In this document: in pieces, positions 7,835 to 17,097 of the stretch | Numbering within the stretch: position 1 is the stretch's first letter | Layout: every line of letters begins with the position of its first letter | NCBI GenBank assembly: GCA_910578215.1 | Contig: CAJTPH010000009.1 | Coordinates: forward strand, 23,215 to 87,214 | Direction: 5' to 3' | DNA from: an uncultured Acetatifactor sp. | Lineage (GTDB): Bacteria > Bacillota > Clostridia > Lachnospirales > Lachnospiraceae | Length of the DNA: 64,000 bases | Notes under the pieces: generated by a model | What the model was told of the DNA's origin: nothing | What the model saw: the letters and a program-made list of their open reading frames with translations, nothing else | Databases searched by the model: none | Translations under genes and position numbers: made by a program

Positions 7835-8244
7835 ATGTAGCATCATTTTTACTGCCGAAGGCGGAGGTTGCCTATCTGCGGGACAGCATGACATTGCGCC
7901 AGGGACTTGAGAAGCTGCGCCGAAGCGGATTTACCGCGATTCCTGTCATCGATGTGGAGGACAGGTACGTTGGCGTTATCAGCGAGGGGGATTTTCTCTG
8001 GTATATCCTTTTACACAATCAGAATCTGGATGAGATCACGCTGAAAAGCCTGGAGCACATGACGGTGCGCGATATACTGCAGTGCGGCAAGGTGAATCCG
8101 GCGTGCATCGACACAACCATGGAATCGCTTCTGGAGAAGGCGAAAAGACAGAACTTTGTGCCTGTGATAGACGACAGGAACGTATTTATCGGAATCGTCA
8201 AGAGAAGCGATATCATCCGGTATTTTGTAAACGGTTCAAAATGA
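7831..8244 (+). CDS. CBS-pair protein (DarB/CbpB-like size and layout)
   Basis: 137 residues made of two CBS domains and little else. CBS1 (about 15-70) has GFTAIPVIDVEDRYVGVISEGDFLW and CBS2 (about 75-133) has FVPVIDDRNVFIGIVKRSDII; key parts are TAIPVID, GVISEGD and GIVKRSD. Such stand-alone pairs bind adenine nucleotides. B. subtilis DarB (YkuL) and Listeria CbpB have this size; they bind c-di-AMP and, when free, act on Rel. The rel gene starts about 700 bases downstream here, which fits, but apt lies between and the family link is only by form. The GTG start overlaps the stop of the membrane gene. Confidence 0.8.
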   Translation: MNVASFLLPKAEVAYLRDSMTLRQGLEKLRRSGFTAIPVIDVEDRYVGVISEGDFLWYILLHNQNLDEITLKSLEHMTVRDILQCGKVNPACIDTTMESLLEKAKRQNFVPVIDDRNVFIGIVKRSDIIRYFVNGSK

Positions 8245-8278
8245 GCGCCCCTCCCGTGGGGAATGCATTCGGTTTCTT

Positions 8279-8307
8279 TTGACTTTCTTAAGAAAACAGG
8301 CTATAAT
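8279..8307 (+). promoter_or_regulatory. Promoter of the apt-rel unit
   Basis: TTGACT (8279-8284), 17 bases, TATAAT (8302-8307). It lies about 75 bases before the apt start. Confidence 0.75.
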
Positions 8308-8382
8308 AGTAAAATTACCAAAATACAATAATATAAAGAACAGGCTGATTTGAAATACATACAGAAGGAAGGTAATATAGTT

Positions 8383-8907
8383 ATGAAAAAGCTGGAAGAA
8401 TATGTTGTAAGTATTCCTGATTTCCCGGAGAAGGGCATAATTTTCCGCGACGTGACAAGCGTCCTGCAGGATGCGGACGGGCTGCAGCTTGCCATTGACA
8501 CCATGCAGGATAAGGTCAGGGATCTGGAGTATGACGTGGTTGTGGGTCCCGAATCCAGAGGCTTTATTTTCGGCACGCCCATCGCCTATAATAATAAAAA
8601 GCCCTTTGTGCTGATACGCAAGGCGGGGAAGCTTCCCAGGGAGACGGTATCCGTGGACTATGACCTGGAGTACGGCAAGGCCACCATGGAGATGCATAAG
8701 GACAGCATCAAGCCCGGGCAGAGGGTGCTGATCGTGGATGACCTGATCGCCACCGGCGGTACTACCAGGGCCATGATAGAGCTGATAGAGGGGCTTGGAG
8801 GCATTGTTGCGGGAGTTGTGGTGCTGATAGAGCTTGCGGGCCTGAAGGGTCGGGAACGGATTGCGGAATACCGCCTGGATTCGGCGATCTGCTATTCGGG
8901 AAAATAG
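8383..8907 (+). CDS. apt: Adenine phosphoribosyltransferase
   Basis: 174 residues, full length. It salvages adenine with PRPP to AMP in the cytoplasm. The PRPP-binding motif VLIVDDLIATGGT (about 120-132) and the PESRGFIFG loop are intact; the IPDFPEKGIIFRDVT N-terminus is typical. ATG 8383 was chosen since AAGGAAGG lies ten bases upstream; a TTG at 8350 has none. It has its own promoter and is followed 49 bases later by rel, a pairing that is common in Firmicutes and links purine salvage to the stringent response. Confidence 0.95.
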   Translation: MKKLEEYVVSIPDFPEKGIIFRDVTSVLQDADGLQLAIDTMQDKVRDLEYDVVVGPESRGFIFGTPIAYNNKKPFVLIRKAGKLPRETVSVDYDLEYGKATMEMHKDSIKPGQRVLIVDDLIATGGTTRAMIELIEGLGGIVAGVVVLIELAGLKGRERIAEYRLDSAICYSGK

Positions 8908-8956
8908 TCCTGACAGGTTTTGTGGAAAGGTTTACGGCAGGAGAGCGAGGACGGCT

Positions 8957-11377
8957 ATGACAAATGAAACTTTGCATCATAATGAGACTTCGTATAATGA
9001 GACTTCGTATAATAAAACTTCGTATGATAATGAAACTTCGCATCAGGCTGAGACTTCATATCAGGACGAAGCTTTGGATCATGAGAAAAATGAGGTTGTC
9101 CTGGACGACGGAAAGATGAGCGGGTCCCACGAATTTGTAAATCCCGATGACCTGTATCGGGAGCTTATAAGGCGTGTGCAAAAATATCATCCCAGCGACG
9201 ATATTACCATGATCGCAAAAGCGTATGAGGTGGCGAAGGAAGCTCATAAGGATCAGTTTCGCAAGTCGGGAGAGCCTTACATTGTCCATCCTCTGAACGT
9301 TGCCATGATTCTTGCGGACCTGGAGCTTGACAAGGAGACCATCATTGCCGGCATTCTCCATGACGTAGTGGAGGATACCATCATGACGGAGGAGGACTTG
9401 AAGCGGGAATTTGGCGACGACGTGGCTCTTTTGGTGGACGGCGTTACCAAGCTGGAGCAGATACCTCTGTCCGGCGGCGCAAACCAGCCGGACGTAAAGC
9501 TGGAAATGCAGGCGGAAAATCTGCGGAAAATGTTTCTCGCAATGGCCAAGGACATCCGTGTGATTCTGATAAAGCTTGCCGACAGGCTTCACAACATGCG
9601 GACCTTGAAATATAAGGCGCCGGAGAGTCAGCAGCGCATAGCGAGGGAGACGCTGGAGATCTATTGTCCCATCGCCCAGAGGCTTGGCATCAGCAAGCTG
9701 AAGGTGGAGCTGGATGACCTGTCCCTGAAATATCTGGAGCCGGAGGCGTACTATGACCTGGTGGATAAGATCGCGGTGCGCAGGAGCGTCCGGGAAAAAT
9801 ATATTCAGGGTATTGTGGACGAGGTGAGCGAGCACATTGCAAACGCCGGCATCAAGGCAAAGGTGGACGGCCGCGTCAAGCATTTTTTCAGTATTTACAA
9901 AAAAATGAAGAACCAGAGCAAGACTCTGGATCAGATATACGACCTTTTTGCGGTGCGCATTATCGTGGATTCCGTGAGGGACTGCTATGCGGCGCTGGGG
10001 GTCATCCATGAGATGTATAAGCCCATTCCGGGGCGTTTTAAGGATTACATTGCCATGCCCAAGGCCAATATGTATCAGTCCCTGCACACCACCCTGATCG
10101 GAAGCAACGGACAGCCCTTTGAGATCCAGATACGCACCTTTGAGATGCACAAGGCTGCCGAATACGGCATTGCGGCGCACTGGAAGTACAAGGAGGCGTC
10201 TGACGGCAGGAGGGTGGAGGCACAGGAGGAGGAAAAGCTGGTCTGGCTGCGGCAGATTCTGGAGTGGCAGCAGGACATGTCCGACAACAGGGAGTTTATG
10301 AAGCTTCTGAAGAACGATCTGGACCTGTTCTCCGACAATGTGTATTGCTTTACCCCTACCGGGGAGGTGAAAAACCTGCCCGCAGGCTCCAATCCCATCG
10401 ATTTTGCCTACAGCATTCACTCCGCGGTGGGCAACAGGATGGTGGGTGCACGGGTCAACGGCAAGCTTGTAAACATCGATTACGAGATTAAAAACGGCGA
10501 CAGGATAGAGATTATCACCTCTCAGAATTCCAGAGGACCCAGCCGGGACTGGCTGAATGTGGTCAAGAGCACTCAGGCAAAAAACAAGATCAATCAATGG
10601 TTTAAAAGCGAGCTGAAGGAGGATAATATTGTCAAGGGCAAGGAATTGCTTGCCTCCTACTGTAAGACCAAGACCATCAATCTCTCCGGCCTTATGAAGC
10701 AGGAATATGTGGAGGCGGTGCTGCGCAAATACGGGTTCAGGGATTGGGAATCCGTGCTTGCGGCAATCGGCCACGGCGCACTGAAGGAAGGGCAGATCGT
10801 CAACAAAATGCAGGAGCTCTATGACAGGGACCACCGCAGGGAGATGACCAATGAGGAGGTGCTGAGGAGCATAGCGGAGGCGGGTGCATCCATTGTGGCA
10901 AAGCCAGCAACGATGCGTCCAAAGAGCGGGATCGTGGTAAAGGGCATTGCGGACCTGTCCGTGCGTTTTTCCAAGTGCTGCTCTCCTGTGCCGGGGGACG
11001 AGATCGTGGGATTTGTCACCAGGGGCAGGGGCGTGTCCATCCATCGCACCGACTGCGTCAATATGATGAATCTGCCGGAGATAGAGAGAGCGCGTATGAT
11101 CGACGCGGAATGGCAGGCGCCGGAGAATACCTCGGAGAAATATGTGGCGGAGATCAAGATTTATGCGGATAACCGGAACGGGCTTTTGGCGGACATTTCA
11201 AAGGCATTGACGGAGAAAAACATTAATATTTTATCAATGAATACCCGAACGAGCAAGCAGGGACAGGCGACCCTGCAGACCACCTTTGAGGTGGAGAGCC
11301 GGGACGAGCTGAACCGGGTGATTGAGAAGATCAGGGGTATTGACAGCGTATTGGATATTGAAAGGACGACGGGCTGA
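8957..11377 (+). CDS. rel: Bifunctional (p)ppGpp synthetase/hydrolase
   Basis: 806 residues. Makes and breaks the alarmone (p)ppGpp in response to stalled ribosomes. Domains in order: hydrolase HD domain (about 60-215, with GILHDVVEDT), synthetase (about 250-380, with YQSLHTT and EIQIRT), TGS (about 435-500, CFTPTGEVKNLP), helical region, zinc-finger type region (about 670-710, SKCCSPVPGD ... HRTDC) and ACT (about 735-804). The synthetase loop reads RFKD, the RXKD form of two-way enzymes. Residues 3-36 are a repeat extension (NETSY-type units) not seen in the usual family. ATG 8957 was chosen as the first with a purine-rich site (GGAGAGCGAGG) upstream. The stop overlaps the next start. Confidence 0.95.
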   Translation: MTNETLHHNETSYNETSYNKTSYDNETSHQAETSYQDEALDHEKNEVVLDDGKMSGSHEFVNPDDLYRELIRRVQKYHPSDDITMIAKAYEVAKEAHKDQFRKSGEPYIVHPLNVAMILADLELDKETIIAGILHDVVEDTIMTEEDLKREFGDDVALLVDGVTKLEQIPLSGGANQPDVKLEMQAENLRKMFLAMAKDIRVILIKLADRLHNMRTLKYKAPESQQRIARETLEIYCPIAQRLGISKLKVELDDLSLKYLEPEAYYDLVDKIAVRRSVREKYIQGIVDEVSEHIANAGIKAKVDGRVKHFFSIYKKMKNQSKTLDQIYDLFAVRIIVDSVRDCYAALGVIHEMYKPIPGRFKDYIAMPKANMYQSLHTTLIGSNGQPFEIQIRTFEMHKAAEYGIAAHWKYKEASDGRRVEAQEEEKLVWLRQILEWQQDMSDNREFMKLLKNDLDLFSDNVYCFTPTGEVKNLPAGSNPIDFAYSIHSAVGNRMVGARVNGKLVNIDYEIKNGDRIEIITSQNSRGPSRDWLNVVKSTQAKNKINQWFKSELKEDNIVKGKELLASYCKTKTINLSGLMKQEYVEAVLRKYGFRDWESVLAAIGHGALKEGQIVNKMQELYDRDHRREMTNEEVLRSIAEAGASIVAKPATMRPKSGIVVKGIADLSVRFSKCCSPVPGDEIVGFVTRGRGVSIHRTDCVNMMNLPEIERARMIDAEWQAPENTSEKYVAEIKIYADNRNGLLADISKALTEKNINILSMNTRTSKQGQATLQTTFEVESRDELNRVIEKIRGIDSVLDIERTTG
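8963..9064 (+). repeat. Minisatellite in the 5' end of rel
   Basis: Six head-to-tail units of 15 or 18 bases built on AATGAGACTTCGTAT, total 102 bases, starting two codons after the ATG. All units keep the frame and encode NETLHH, NETSY, NETSY, NKTSYD, NETSHQ and AETSYQ. Confidence 0.85.
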
Positions 11378-12039
11378 TGGCGGAGATCAAGATCGGAAGA
11401 ATGGTGCTGGGGGTATGCCAGACCAATTGTTATTTTCTTTACCGGGACGGCGGACAGGATTGCATTGTGGTTGACCCGGCGGATGCGGGGGGCAGTATTT
11501 ACGGAGCGCTGCAGAAAAAAGGCTTCCGGGTCCGGGGGATTTTGCTGACCCACGGGCATTTTGACCATATATGGGGCGTGGACGCCCTGCGGGACGCGGT
11601 AAATGCCGCGGCGGAGGCGGACGGACTGGAGCCGGTGAAGGTATATGCGGGAGAGGGTGAGAGGGAGCTTTTGAAAAGCGCCGACCTGAACGTGTCCGAG
11701 CGGGCGGGCAGGGCGTGCGTCACTTATGCGGATGTGTATGTGAAGGACGGTCAGGAGATAACGATTGCGGGCATGACCTGTAAGGCTATCGCCACGCCGG
11801 GGCATACGGCAGGGGGCTGCTGCTACTATTTTGAGGAAGCGGGAATTCTGGCGGCGGGGGATACCCTGTTTGCCGAGTCGGTGGGAAGGACGGATTTCCC
11901 CACGGGCAGCACGGGGACACTGATACGTTCCATTAAGGAGAAGCTCTTTGTGCTTCCCGACGAGACAAGGGTATACCCCGGTCACGGGGACAGCACCACC
12001 ATAGGGCATGAGAAGGAGTACAATCCCTTCTGTGTCTGA
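11377..12039 (+). CDS. MBL-fold metallo-hydrolase (glyoxalase II-like)
   Basis: 220 residues. The metal-binding motif is THGHFDH (about 56-62), with further ligands in TPGHTAG, AGDTLF and YPGHGDSTTIGHE, so both zinc sites look complete. The size and the C-terminus match the YcbL/YqgX group of hydroxyacylglutathione hydrolase-like proteins; in this group the true substrate is often not glutathione. ATG 11377 shares its A with the rel stop (TGATG), so it is coupled to rel. This gene next to rel and hemZ is a common order in Clostridia. Confidence 0.88.
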   Translation: MAEIKIGRMVLGVCQTNCYFLYRDGGQDCIVVDPADAGGSIYGALQKKGFRVRGILLTHGHFDHIWGVDALRDAVNAAAEADGLEPVKVYAGEGERELLKSADLNVSERAGRACVTYADVYVKDGQEITIAGMTCKAIATPGHTAGGCCYYFEEAGILAAGDTLFAESVGRTDFPTGSTGTLIRSIKEKLFVLPDETRVYPGHGDSTTIGHEKEYNPFCV

Positions 12040-12068
12040 GGGAGCCGTTAGATATGTGAGGAAGCGCC

Positions 12069-13520
12069 ATGCTTGTTGTAGAACTGAACAAAGAAAATTA
12101 TGAATATGATGTAAATTCGCTTGTAAAGGCATTTTATCCCCAGGAGCAGGTGAAGATACTGATTCCTGAGAGCAGGGAGGAGACCAGGGTCATGCTCCGG
12201 GAGCAGGTCAATATTCGTGCGGAATTTTATGAGGACGGCGCGGAGGTTACCATAGAAGGCGTGTCGTACAAATGGAATTTCGACGAAGGGAGCGGGGATA
12301 CATATAAGGACGGCTTTAAACGCTTTTTTTACCGAACGCTGTGCCAGGTCACGGGCAGGAGTCTGCCATGGGGAAACCTGATCGGCATCCGCCCGGTTAA
12401 GATCGCCTACGGGCTTTTGGAGCAGGGCAGGAGCGAGCTGGATATAGTCGGGTATTATATGACAAAGCATTATGTCAGCGAGGAAAAGGCAAGGCTGTCC
12501 GTGGATATCGCAGGGAGAGAGCGGGAGCTTTTGTCCGGGATACATTACCGGGAGGGCTACAGCCTCTATGTGGGGATTCCCTTCTGTCCCACTACCTGTC
12601 TGTACTGCTCTTTTACCTCGTATCCCATAGGCGGATACCGCAGGATGGTGGATGCCTATCTGGACTGCCTGATAAAGGAGCTGGCGTATGTGGCAAAACA
12701 GTGTGAGACCAGGATATTGGACACTGTGTATATCGGCGGGGGCACGCCTACCACGCTGGAGCCGGCGCAGCTGGACAGGCTGCTCAAAAGCCTGAAGCAG
12801 CTGTTTGACTTTTCCACGGTGAAGGAGTTTACCGTGGAGGCTGGAAGGGCGGACAGCATCACGGAGGAGAAGCTGAAATGCATGTATTCCCACGGCGTCA
12901 CCAGAATTTCCGTCAATCCTCAGACCATGAAGCAGGAGACCCTGGATATCATCGGCAGGAAGGCCAGCGTGGCGCAGGTGGAGGAGGCTTACGCCCTGGC
13001 AAGGCGTGCGGGCTTTGACAATATCAATATGGATTTGATTCTGGGACTTCCGGGAGAGTCCCGGGAGGATGTGCAGCGCACCATGGACAGGGTAACGGAG
13101 CTTGCCCCGGACAGCCTGACGGTGCACTCCCTTGCCATAAAGCGCGCTTCCAGGCTGAATTCCTGGATTCAGGAAAACGGCGTGTCCATGCTTCGCAATA
13201 CGGATGAGACCATGGGTATCGCCGCGGCGGGAGCAGCACGGCTGGGCATGAAGCCCTATTATCTCTACCGTCAGAAAAATATGTCGGGAAATTTTGAAAA
13301 TGTGGGCTATGCCAGGGAGGGTAAGTTCGGGCTGTACAATATTCTGATCATGGAGGAGGTGCAGACCATTGCCGCCTGCGGCGCAGGTTCCATCACCAAG
13401 CGGGTTTATCCCGACGGGCGCATCGAGCGCTGCGAGAATGTGAAGGAAGTGGCTCTCTACATAGAAAAAATCGACGAAATGATTGAGCGAAAGAGGAAGC
13501 TGCTGGGGCGTGACGGGTAA
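12069..13520 (+). CDS. hemZ: Radical SAM coproporphyrinogen dehydrogenase-like protein HemZ
   Basis: 483 residues. The radical SAM cluster motif is CPTTCLYC (C-x3-C-x2-C, near residues 175-182), followed by YIGGGTPT and NMDLILGLPGES, as in HemN-type enzymes. The about 165 residues before it form the extra N-terminal part that marks HemZ, described in B. subtilis as an oxygen-independent coproporphyrinogen III dehydrogenase. HemN-like proteins may instead be haem chaperones; no other haem gene is in the window, so the reaction here is not certain. The start is 29 bases after the MBL gene, so it belongs to the same unit. Confidence 0.87.
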   Translation: MLVVELNKENYEYDVNSLVKAFYPQEQVKILIPESREETRVMLREQVNIRAEFYEDGAEVTIEGVSYKWNFDEGSGDTYKDGFKRFFYRTLCQVTGRSLPWGNLIGIRPVKIAYGLLEQGRSELDIVGYYMTKHYVSEEKARLSVDIAGRERELLSGIHYREGYSLYVGIPFCPTTCLYCSFTSYPIGGYRRMVDAYLDCLIKELAYVAKQCETRILDTVYIGGGTPTTLEPAQLDRLLKSLKQLFDFSTVKEFTVEAGRADSITEEKLKCMYSHGVTRISVNPQTMKQETLDIIGRKASVAQVEEAYALARRAGFDNINMDLILGLPGESREDVQRTMDRVTELAPDSLTVHSLAIKRASRLNSWIQENGVSMLRNTDETMGIAAAGAARLGMKPYYLYRQKNMSGNFENVGYAREGKFGLYNILIMEEVQTIAACGAGSITKRVYPDGRIERCENVKEVALYIEKIDEMIERKRKLLGRDG

Positions 13521-13533
13521 ACGCAGATAGTGG

Positions 13534-13563
13534 TTGACAATCGGGAAATGTAACTTTTATAAT
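13534..13563 (+). promoter_or_regulatory. Promoter of the chemoreceptor gene
   Basis: Perfect TTGACA (13534-13539), 18 bases, perfect TATAAT (13558-13563). It starts 13 bases after the hemZ stop. Confidence 0.8.
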
Positions 13564-13641
13564 ATTTACAAATAAAAATAACGGCGGAATATGTGATCCG
13601 GCATCTCATATTTACGCAATGTAATGAGGGGTAACGTTGAA

Positions 13642-15615
13642 ATGAAAAGCATACGAACCAAAATTACTTTATGCCTTATTCTTACTGTTCTGGTCGGTCT
13701 GGTCGCATCAGGATCTTCAAGCATCTCATTAAACTACCATAATACCATGACCACTGTAGAGCAGATGATGGGCCAGACGGCGGTTCTGGCGGCTGGACGC
13801 GCGCAGCAGGAGCTGGAGGTTTATAAGAATGTTGTCATGGAGGTGGGATGTATTCCCGAGCTGTCCGATCCGGAGGTGTCGGCGGCGGAAAAACAGAGTA
13901 TCATTGATGAACGCGTTTCCATGCATGGCTTCCGCAGGGGCAATATTGTGGGTGCGGACGGTATCAGCATTTTTGACGGAAACGATTATTCGGACCGTGA
14001 ATATGTGCGTCAGGCCATGAAGGGAAATGTTTTTGTTTCGGAGCCGCTGGTCAGCAAGATCACGGGAGAGTTGTCCATTATGGTAGCGGCGCCGCTTTAC
14101 TCTGAGGGAAAATACGGAAATCCTATTGTGGGCGTGGTGTATTTTGTTCCGAAGGAAACCTTTTTGAACGATATCGTATCGGCTATTAGGATCGGTGAAA
14201 ACAGCAGGGCCTACATGATTAATAAGTCCGGCGATACCATTGCCGATATTACCCTTGACACGATCACGGTTCAAAACATAGAAGCGCAGGCAAAAGCCGA
14301 CGCCTCGCTGGGGGAGCTGGCGGCGATTCATACCGAGATGCGTCAGGGGAAAAACGGGTTCGGCAGCTATAAGGACGGAGAAAGAAAAATGTTTGCGGCA
14401 TATGCTCCCGTACCGGGTACGGACGGCTGGAGCATCGCAGTGACCGCGCCGCAGATCAACTATCTGGCATCTACGCGGGATGCAATGGTTATCAATATTG
14501 CGGTAATAGCGGTGTCCATCTTGATCTCCGTTGTCGTTGCCCTGACCCTTGCCGTCAATATCGGCAAACCCATGAAGGCCTGCGTAAACCGTATGAAGCT
14601 TCTTGTGGAGGGTGATCTGGAGACACCCATGCCCAGGATTACCAACAAGGATGAAACAGGGGTGCTTGTAAAGTCAACAGAGGCTCTTGTGGAGGGACTG
14701 CGCATCGTTATCAGCGATATCAGCTATCTGCTCAATGAGATGGCAAACCAGAATCTGGATGTGCATACGGAGCATGAGGAGACGTATGTGGGCAGCTTTG
14801 GGGATATTCTGCATTCCATGCGCAATATGAGGATTAAGCTGAGCGGCGCAATGCGCCAGGTAAACCGTTCTGCGAAGGAGGTGTCCAATGCCAGCGACCA
14901 GTTATCCTCAAGCGCGCAGACGCTCAGTCAGGGGACTATGGAACAGGCAAGCTCGGTACAGGAGCTGGCGGCGCGGATCTGTATGATTTCCGAGGAGGTT
15001 AAGAACACGGCCAGCGGGGCGCTGAACGTCAGAAGCCAGACACATCACACCGGAGAGGAGGTTCTGCTGTGTAACCAGAAGATGCAGAGCCTGGTGGAGG
15101 CCATGGAGAGGATTCAGGCCAGCTCTGAGGAGATCGAAAAAATTCTTAAGACAATAGACGATATTGCGTTCCAGACAAATATACTTGCCCTGAATGCGGC
15201 TGTGGAGGCAGCCAGGGCCGGCAGCGCGGGGAAGGGCTTTGCCGTCGTTGCGGAGGAGGTCCGCAATTTGGCAGGCAAGTCCGCCGCGGCGGCTAAGCAG
15301 ACGTCGGAGCTTATTGCAAAGTCCACGGACGCGGTACATACAGGTGCGGGGATTGCCCGGAATACGGCGGACGTTCTGCTGGGTGTGGTCAACAGTATCC
15401 AGTCCGTGGTTGAGGCCATTGACCGGATTGCCGTCGTATCAAACGAGCAGTCCGGCTCGGTTGAGCAGGTTTCCGAGGGTATTAACCAGATTTCGGTCGT
15501 TGTGCTGACTAACAGCGCTACGGCTGAGGAAAGTGCGGCTGCCAGCGAACAGCTTTCCGCCGAGGCAGTCAGCCTGAAAAATCTGGTGGATCAGTTTACT
15601 CTTGCCTCAAATTGA
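13642..15615 (+). CDS. Methyl-accepting chemotaxis protein with dCache sensor
   Basis: 657 residues. Membrane helix about 8-28, an outside sensor of about 250 residues in dCache style (SMHGFRRGNIVGADG, DREYVRQAMKG, GVVYFVPKETFLNDI), second helix about 281-303, HAMP about 304-356, and a cytoplasmic coiled coil with the conserved tip (about 497-541: KTIDDIAFQTNILALNAAVEAARAG in part, then GFAVVAEEVRNLA). The tip binds CheA and CheW. No che or flagellar gene is nearby, so it is an orphan receptor. ATG 13642 was preferred to 13624 because AGGGGT lies nine bases upstream. The dCache ligand is often an amino acid or other small organic acid; here it is unknown. Confidence 0.93.
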   Translation: MKSIRTKITLCLILTVLVGLVASGSSSISLNYHNTMTTVEQMMGQTAVLAAGRAQQELEVYKNVVMEVGCIPELSDPEVSAAEKQSIIDERVSMHGFRRGNIVGADGISIFDGNDYSDREYVRQAMKGNVFVSEPLVSKITGELSIMVAAPLYSEGKYGNPIVGVVYFVPKETFLNDIVSAIRIGENSRAYMINKSGDTIADITLDTITVQNIEAQAKADASLGELAAIHTEMRQGKNGFGSYKDGERKMFAAYAPVPGTDGWSIAVTAPQINYLASTRDAMVINIAVIAVSILISVVVALTLAVNIGKPMKACVNRMKLLVEGDLETPMPRITNKDETGVLVKSTEALVEGLRIVISDISYLLNEMANQNLDVHTEHEETYVGSFGDILHSMRNMRIKLSGAMRQVNRSAKEVSNASDQLSSSAQTLSQGTMEQASSVQELAARICMISEEVKNTASGALNVRSQTHHTGEEVLLCNQKMQSLVEAMERIQASSEEIEKILKTIDDIAFQTNILALNAAVEAARAGSAGKGFAVVAEEVRNLAGKSAAAAKQTSELIAKSTDAVHTGAGIARNTADVLLGVVNSIQSVVEAIDRIAVVSNEQSGSVEQVSEGINQISVVVLTNSATAEESAAASEQLSAEAVSLKNLVDQFTLASN

Positions 15616-15682
15616 TTATGATAGTCACGTGGACGGTCAGACAGATCGGCAGCAATTGATAAAATGAAAGGAATGTGGGAAT

Positions 15683-16963
15683 ATGGCGCTTAACAAGAAG
15701 CCCGTGACGGGCATGAAGGATATCCTGCCCCAGGAGATGGCAATACGCGATTATGTGATCGGGGTCATTAAGGACACCTACGGCAGGTTTGGTTTTACCT
15801 CTATCGAGGCTCCCTGTATGGAGAGCATTGTGAACCTGACAAATAAGCAGGGCGGCGATAACGAAAAGCTGATTTATAAGATTCTGAAGCGCGGCGAGAA
15901 GCTGAACATTGCGGAGGCGGCGGACGAGGCGGATGTGGTGGACGGGGGGCTGCGCTATGATCTTACCGTGCCGCTGGTGCGCTATTATTCCAATAACGCG
16001 GCAAATCTGCCCTCTCCCTTCAAGGCGCTTCAGATGGGAAATGTGTGGCGGGCGGAGCGTCCCCAGAAGGGGCGTTTCCGCCAGTTCATGCAGTGTGATA
16101 TCGACATCCTGGGAGAGCCGTCCAACCTGGCGGAGATCGAGCTGATCCTTGCCACCACCACCACGCTGGGCAGGCTGGGCTTCAGCGGCTTTGAGGTCCG
16201 CATCAACGACAGGCAGATCTTAAAGGCGATGGCGGCGTACAGCGGTTTCCCGGAGGAAGCCTGGGACAACGTGTTTATAATCCTTGACAAGATGGATAAG
16301 ATCGGTCTTTCCGGCGTGGAAGCGGAGCTTCTGGAAAACGGTTTTGCAGGGGAATGTGTGGATAAGTATCTGGAGCTGTATCGGGGGCTGGAGAATGCGG
16401 AGAACGGCGTCGCCTATCTGGCGGAGAAGCTTAAAGGCGTCTCAAACGCTTCCATGGAGGATATTCTGGCAGTCACGGACGGGCTGCAGGAGATCATCGA
16501 CAGTGTCGGCGCCACAAGGACGGCGGACTTTAAGCTGGTGTTTGACGCCACGCTGGTGAGGGGCATGTCCTATTATACCGGCACTATTTTTGAGGTTGCC
16601 ATGCCGAAGTTTGGGGGAAGCTGCGCAGGCGGCGGCAGGTATGACGGGATGATAGGCAAATTTACTGGCCACGACGTACCTGCGTGCGGCTTTTCCATAG
16701 GATTTGAGCGTATCGTCATGCTGCTTCTGGAGAACGGCTTCCAGGTGCCGGACAGACCGGGGCGCAGGGCGTATTTAATCGAGAAGGGCGTGGAAGGCAG
16801 GGCGCTCTGCGATATCATCGCCAAGGCCCAGAGGGCGAGAGAGGATGGGACCCAGGTGCTGGTGGTGCGCATGAACAAAAACAAGAAGTTCCAGAAGGAG
16901 CAGCTTGCAGCCGAGGGCTATGAGGAAATCGAGGAATTTTACAGGGAAGAATTGAAGCGGTGA
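15683..16963 (+). CDS. hisS: Histidyl-tRNA synthetase
   Basis: 426 residues, class II synthetase. Charges tRNA-His in the cytoplasm as a dimer. The N-terminus PVTGMKDILP, motif 2 region (VWRAERPQKGRFRQFMQCDIDILG, key part RFRQFMQ), the histidine A-site VRGMSYYTGTIFE and motif 3 (FSIGFERI) are all present, and the C-terminal anticodon domain follows. No T-box leader is seen: only 67 bases separate it from the chemoreceptor stop. The hisS-aspS pair with rel upstream is widespread in Firmicutes; here a chemoreceptor gene has come in between. Confidence 0.96.
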   Translation: MALNKKPVTGMKDILPQEMAIRDYVIGVIKDTYGRFGFTSIEAPCMESIVNLTNKQGGDNEKLIYKILKRGEKLNIAEAADEADVVDGGLRYDLTVPLVRYYSNNAANLPSPFKALQMGNVWRAERPQKGRFRQFMQCDIDILGEPSNLAEIELILATTTTLGRLGFSGFEVRINDRQILKAMAAYSGFPEEAWDNVFIILDKMDKIGLSGVEAELLENGFAGECVDKYLELYRGLENAENGVAYLAEKLKGVSNASMEDILAVTDGLQEIIDSVGATRTADFKLVFDATLVRGMSYYTGTIFEVAMPKFGGSCAGGGRYDGMIGKFTGHDVPACGFSIGFERIVMLLLENGFQVPDRPGRRAYLIEKGVEGRALCDIIAKAQRAREDGTQVLVVRMNKNKKFQKEQLAAEGYEEIEEFYREELKR

Positions 16964-17097
16964 GAGACAGGGACGGCAGTAATCTGCACAAAGGACTAAA
17001 AAGGCAGTTTGAAAGCAAGGATAAAAAGGTCAGCTTCAAGATATGAGAAGCAGGTAAAAAAGTAAGAAATCAGCAGGAATCGAGGTTGCATATTACA

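Noticed and set aside
9056..11044. 662-codon minus-strand frame across rel
   Set aside because: Rel is certain on the plus strand; the opposite frame gives a His/Leu-rich product with no domain.
15616..15682. T-box leader before hisS
   Set aside because: Only 67 bases and no T-box sequence or terminator pair.
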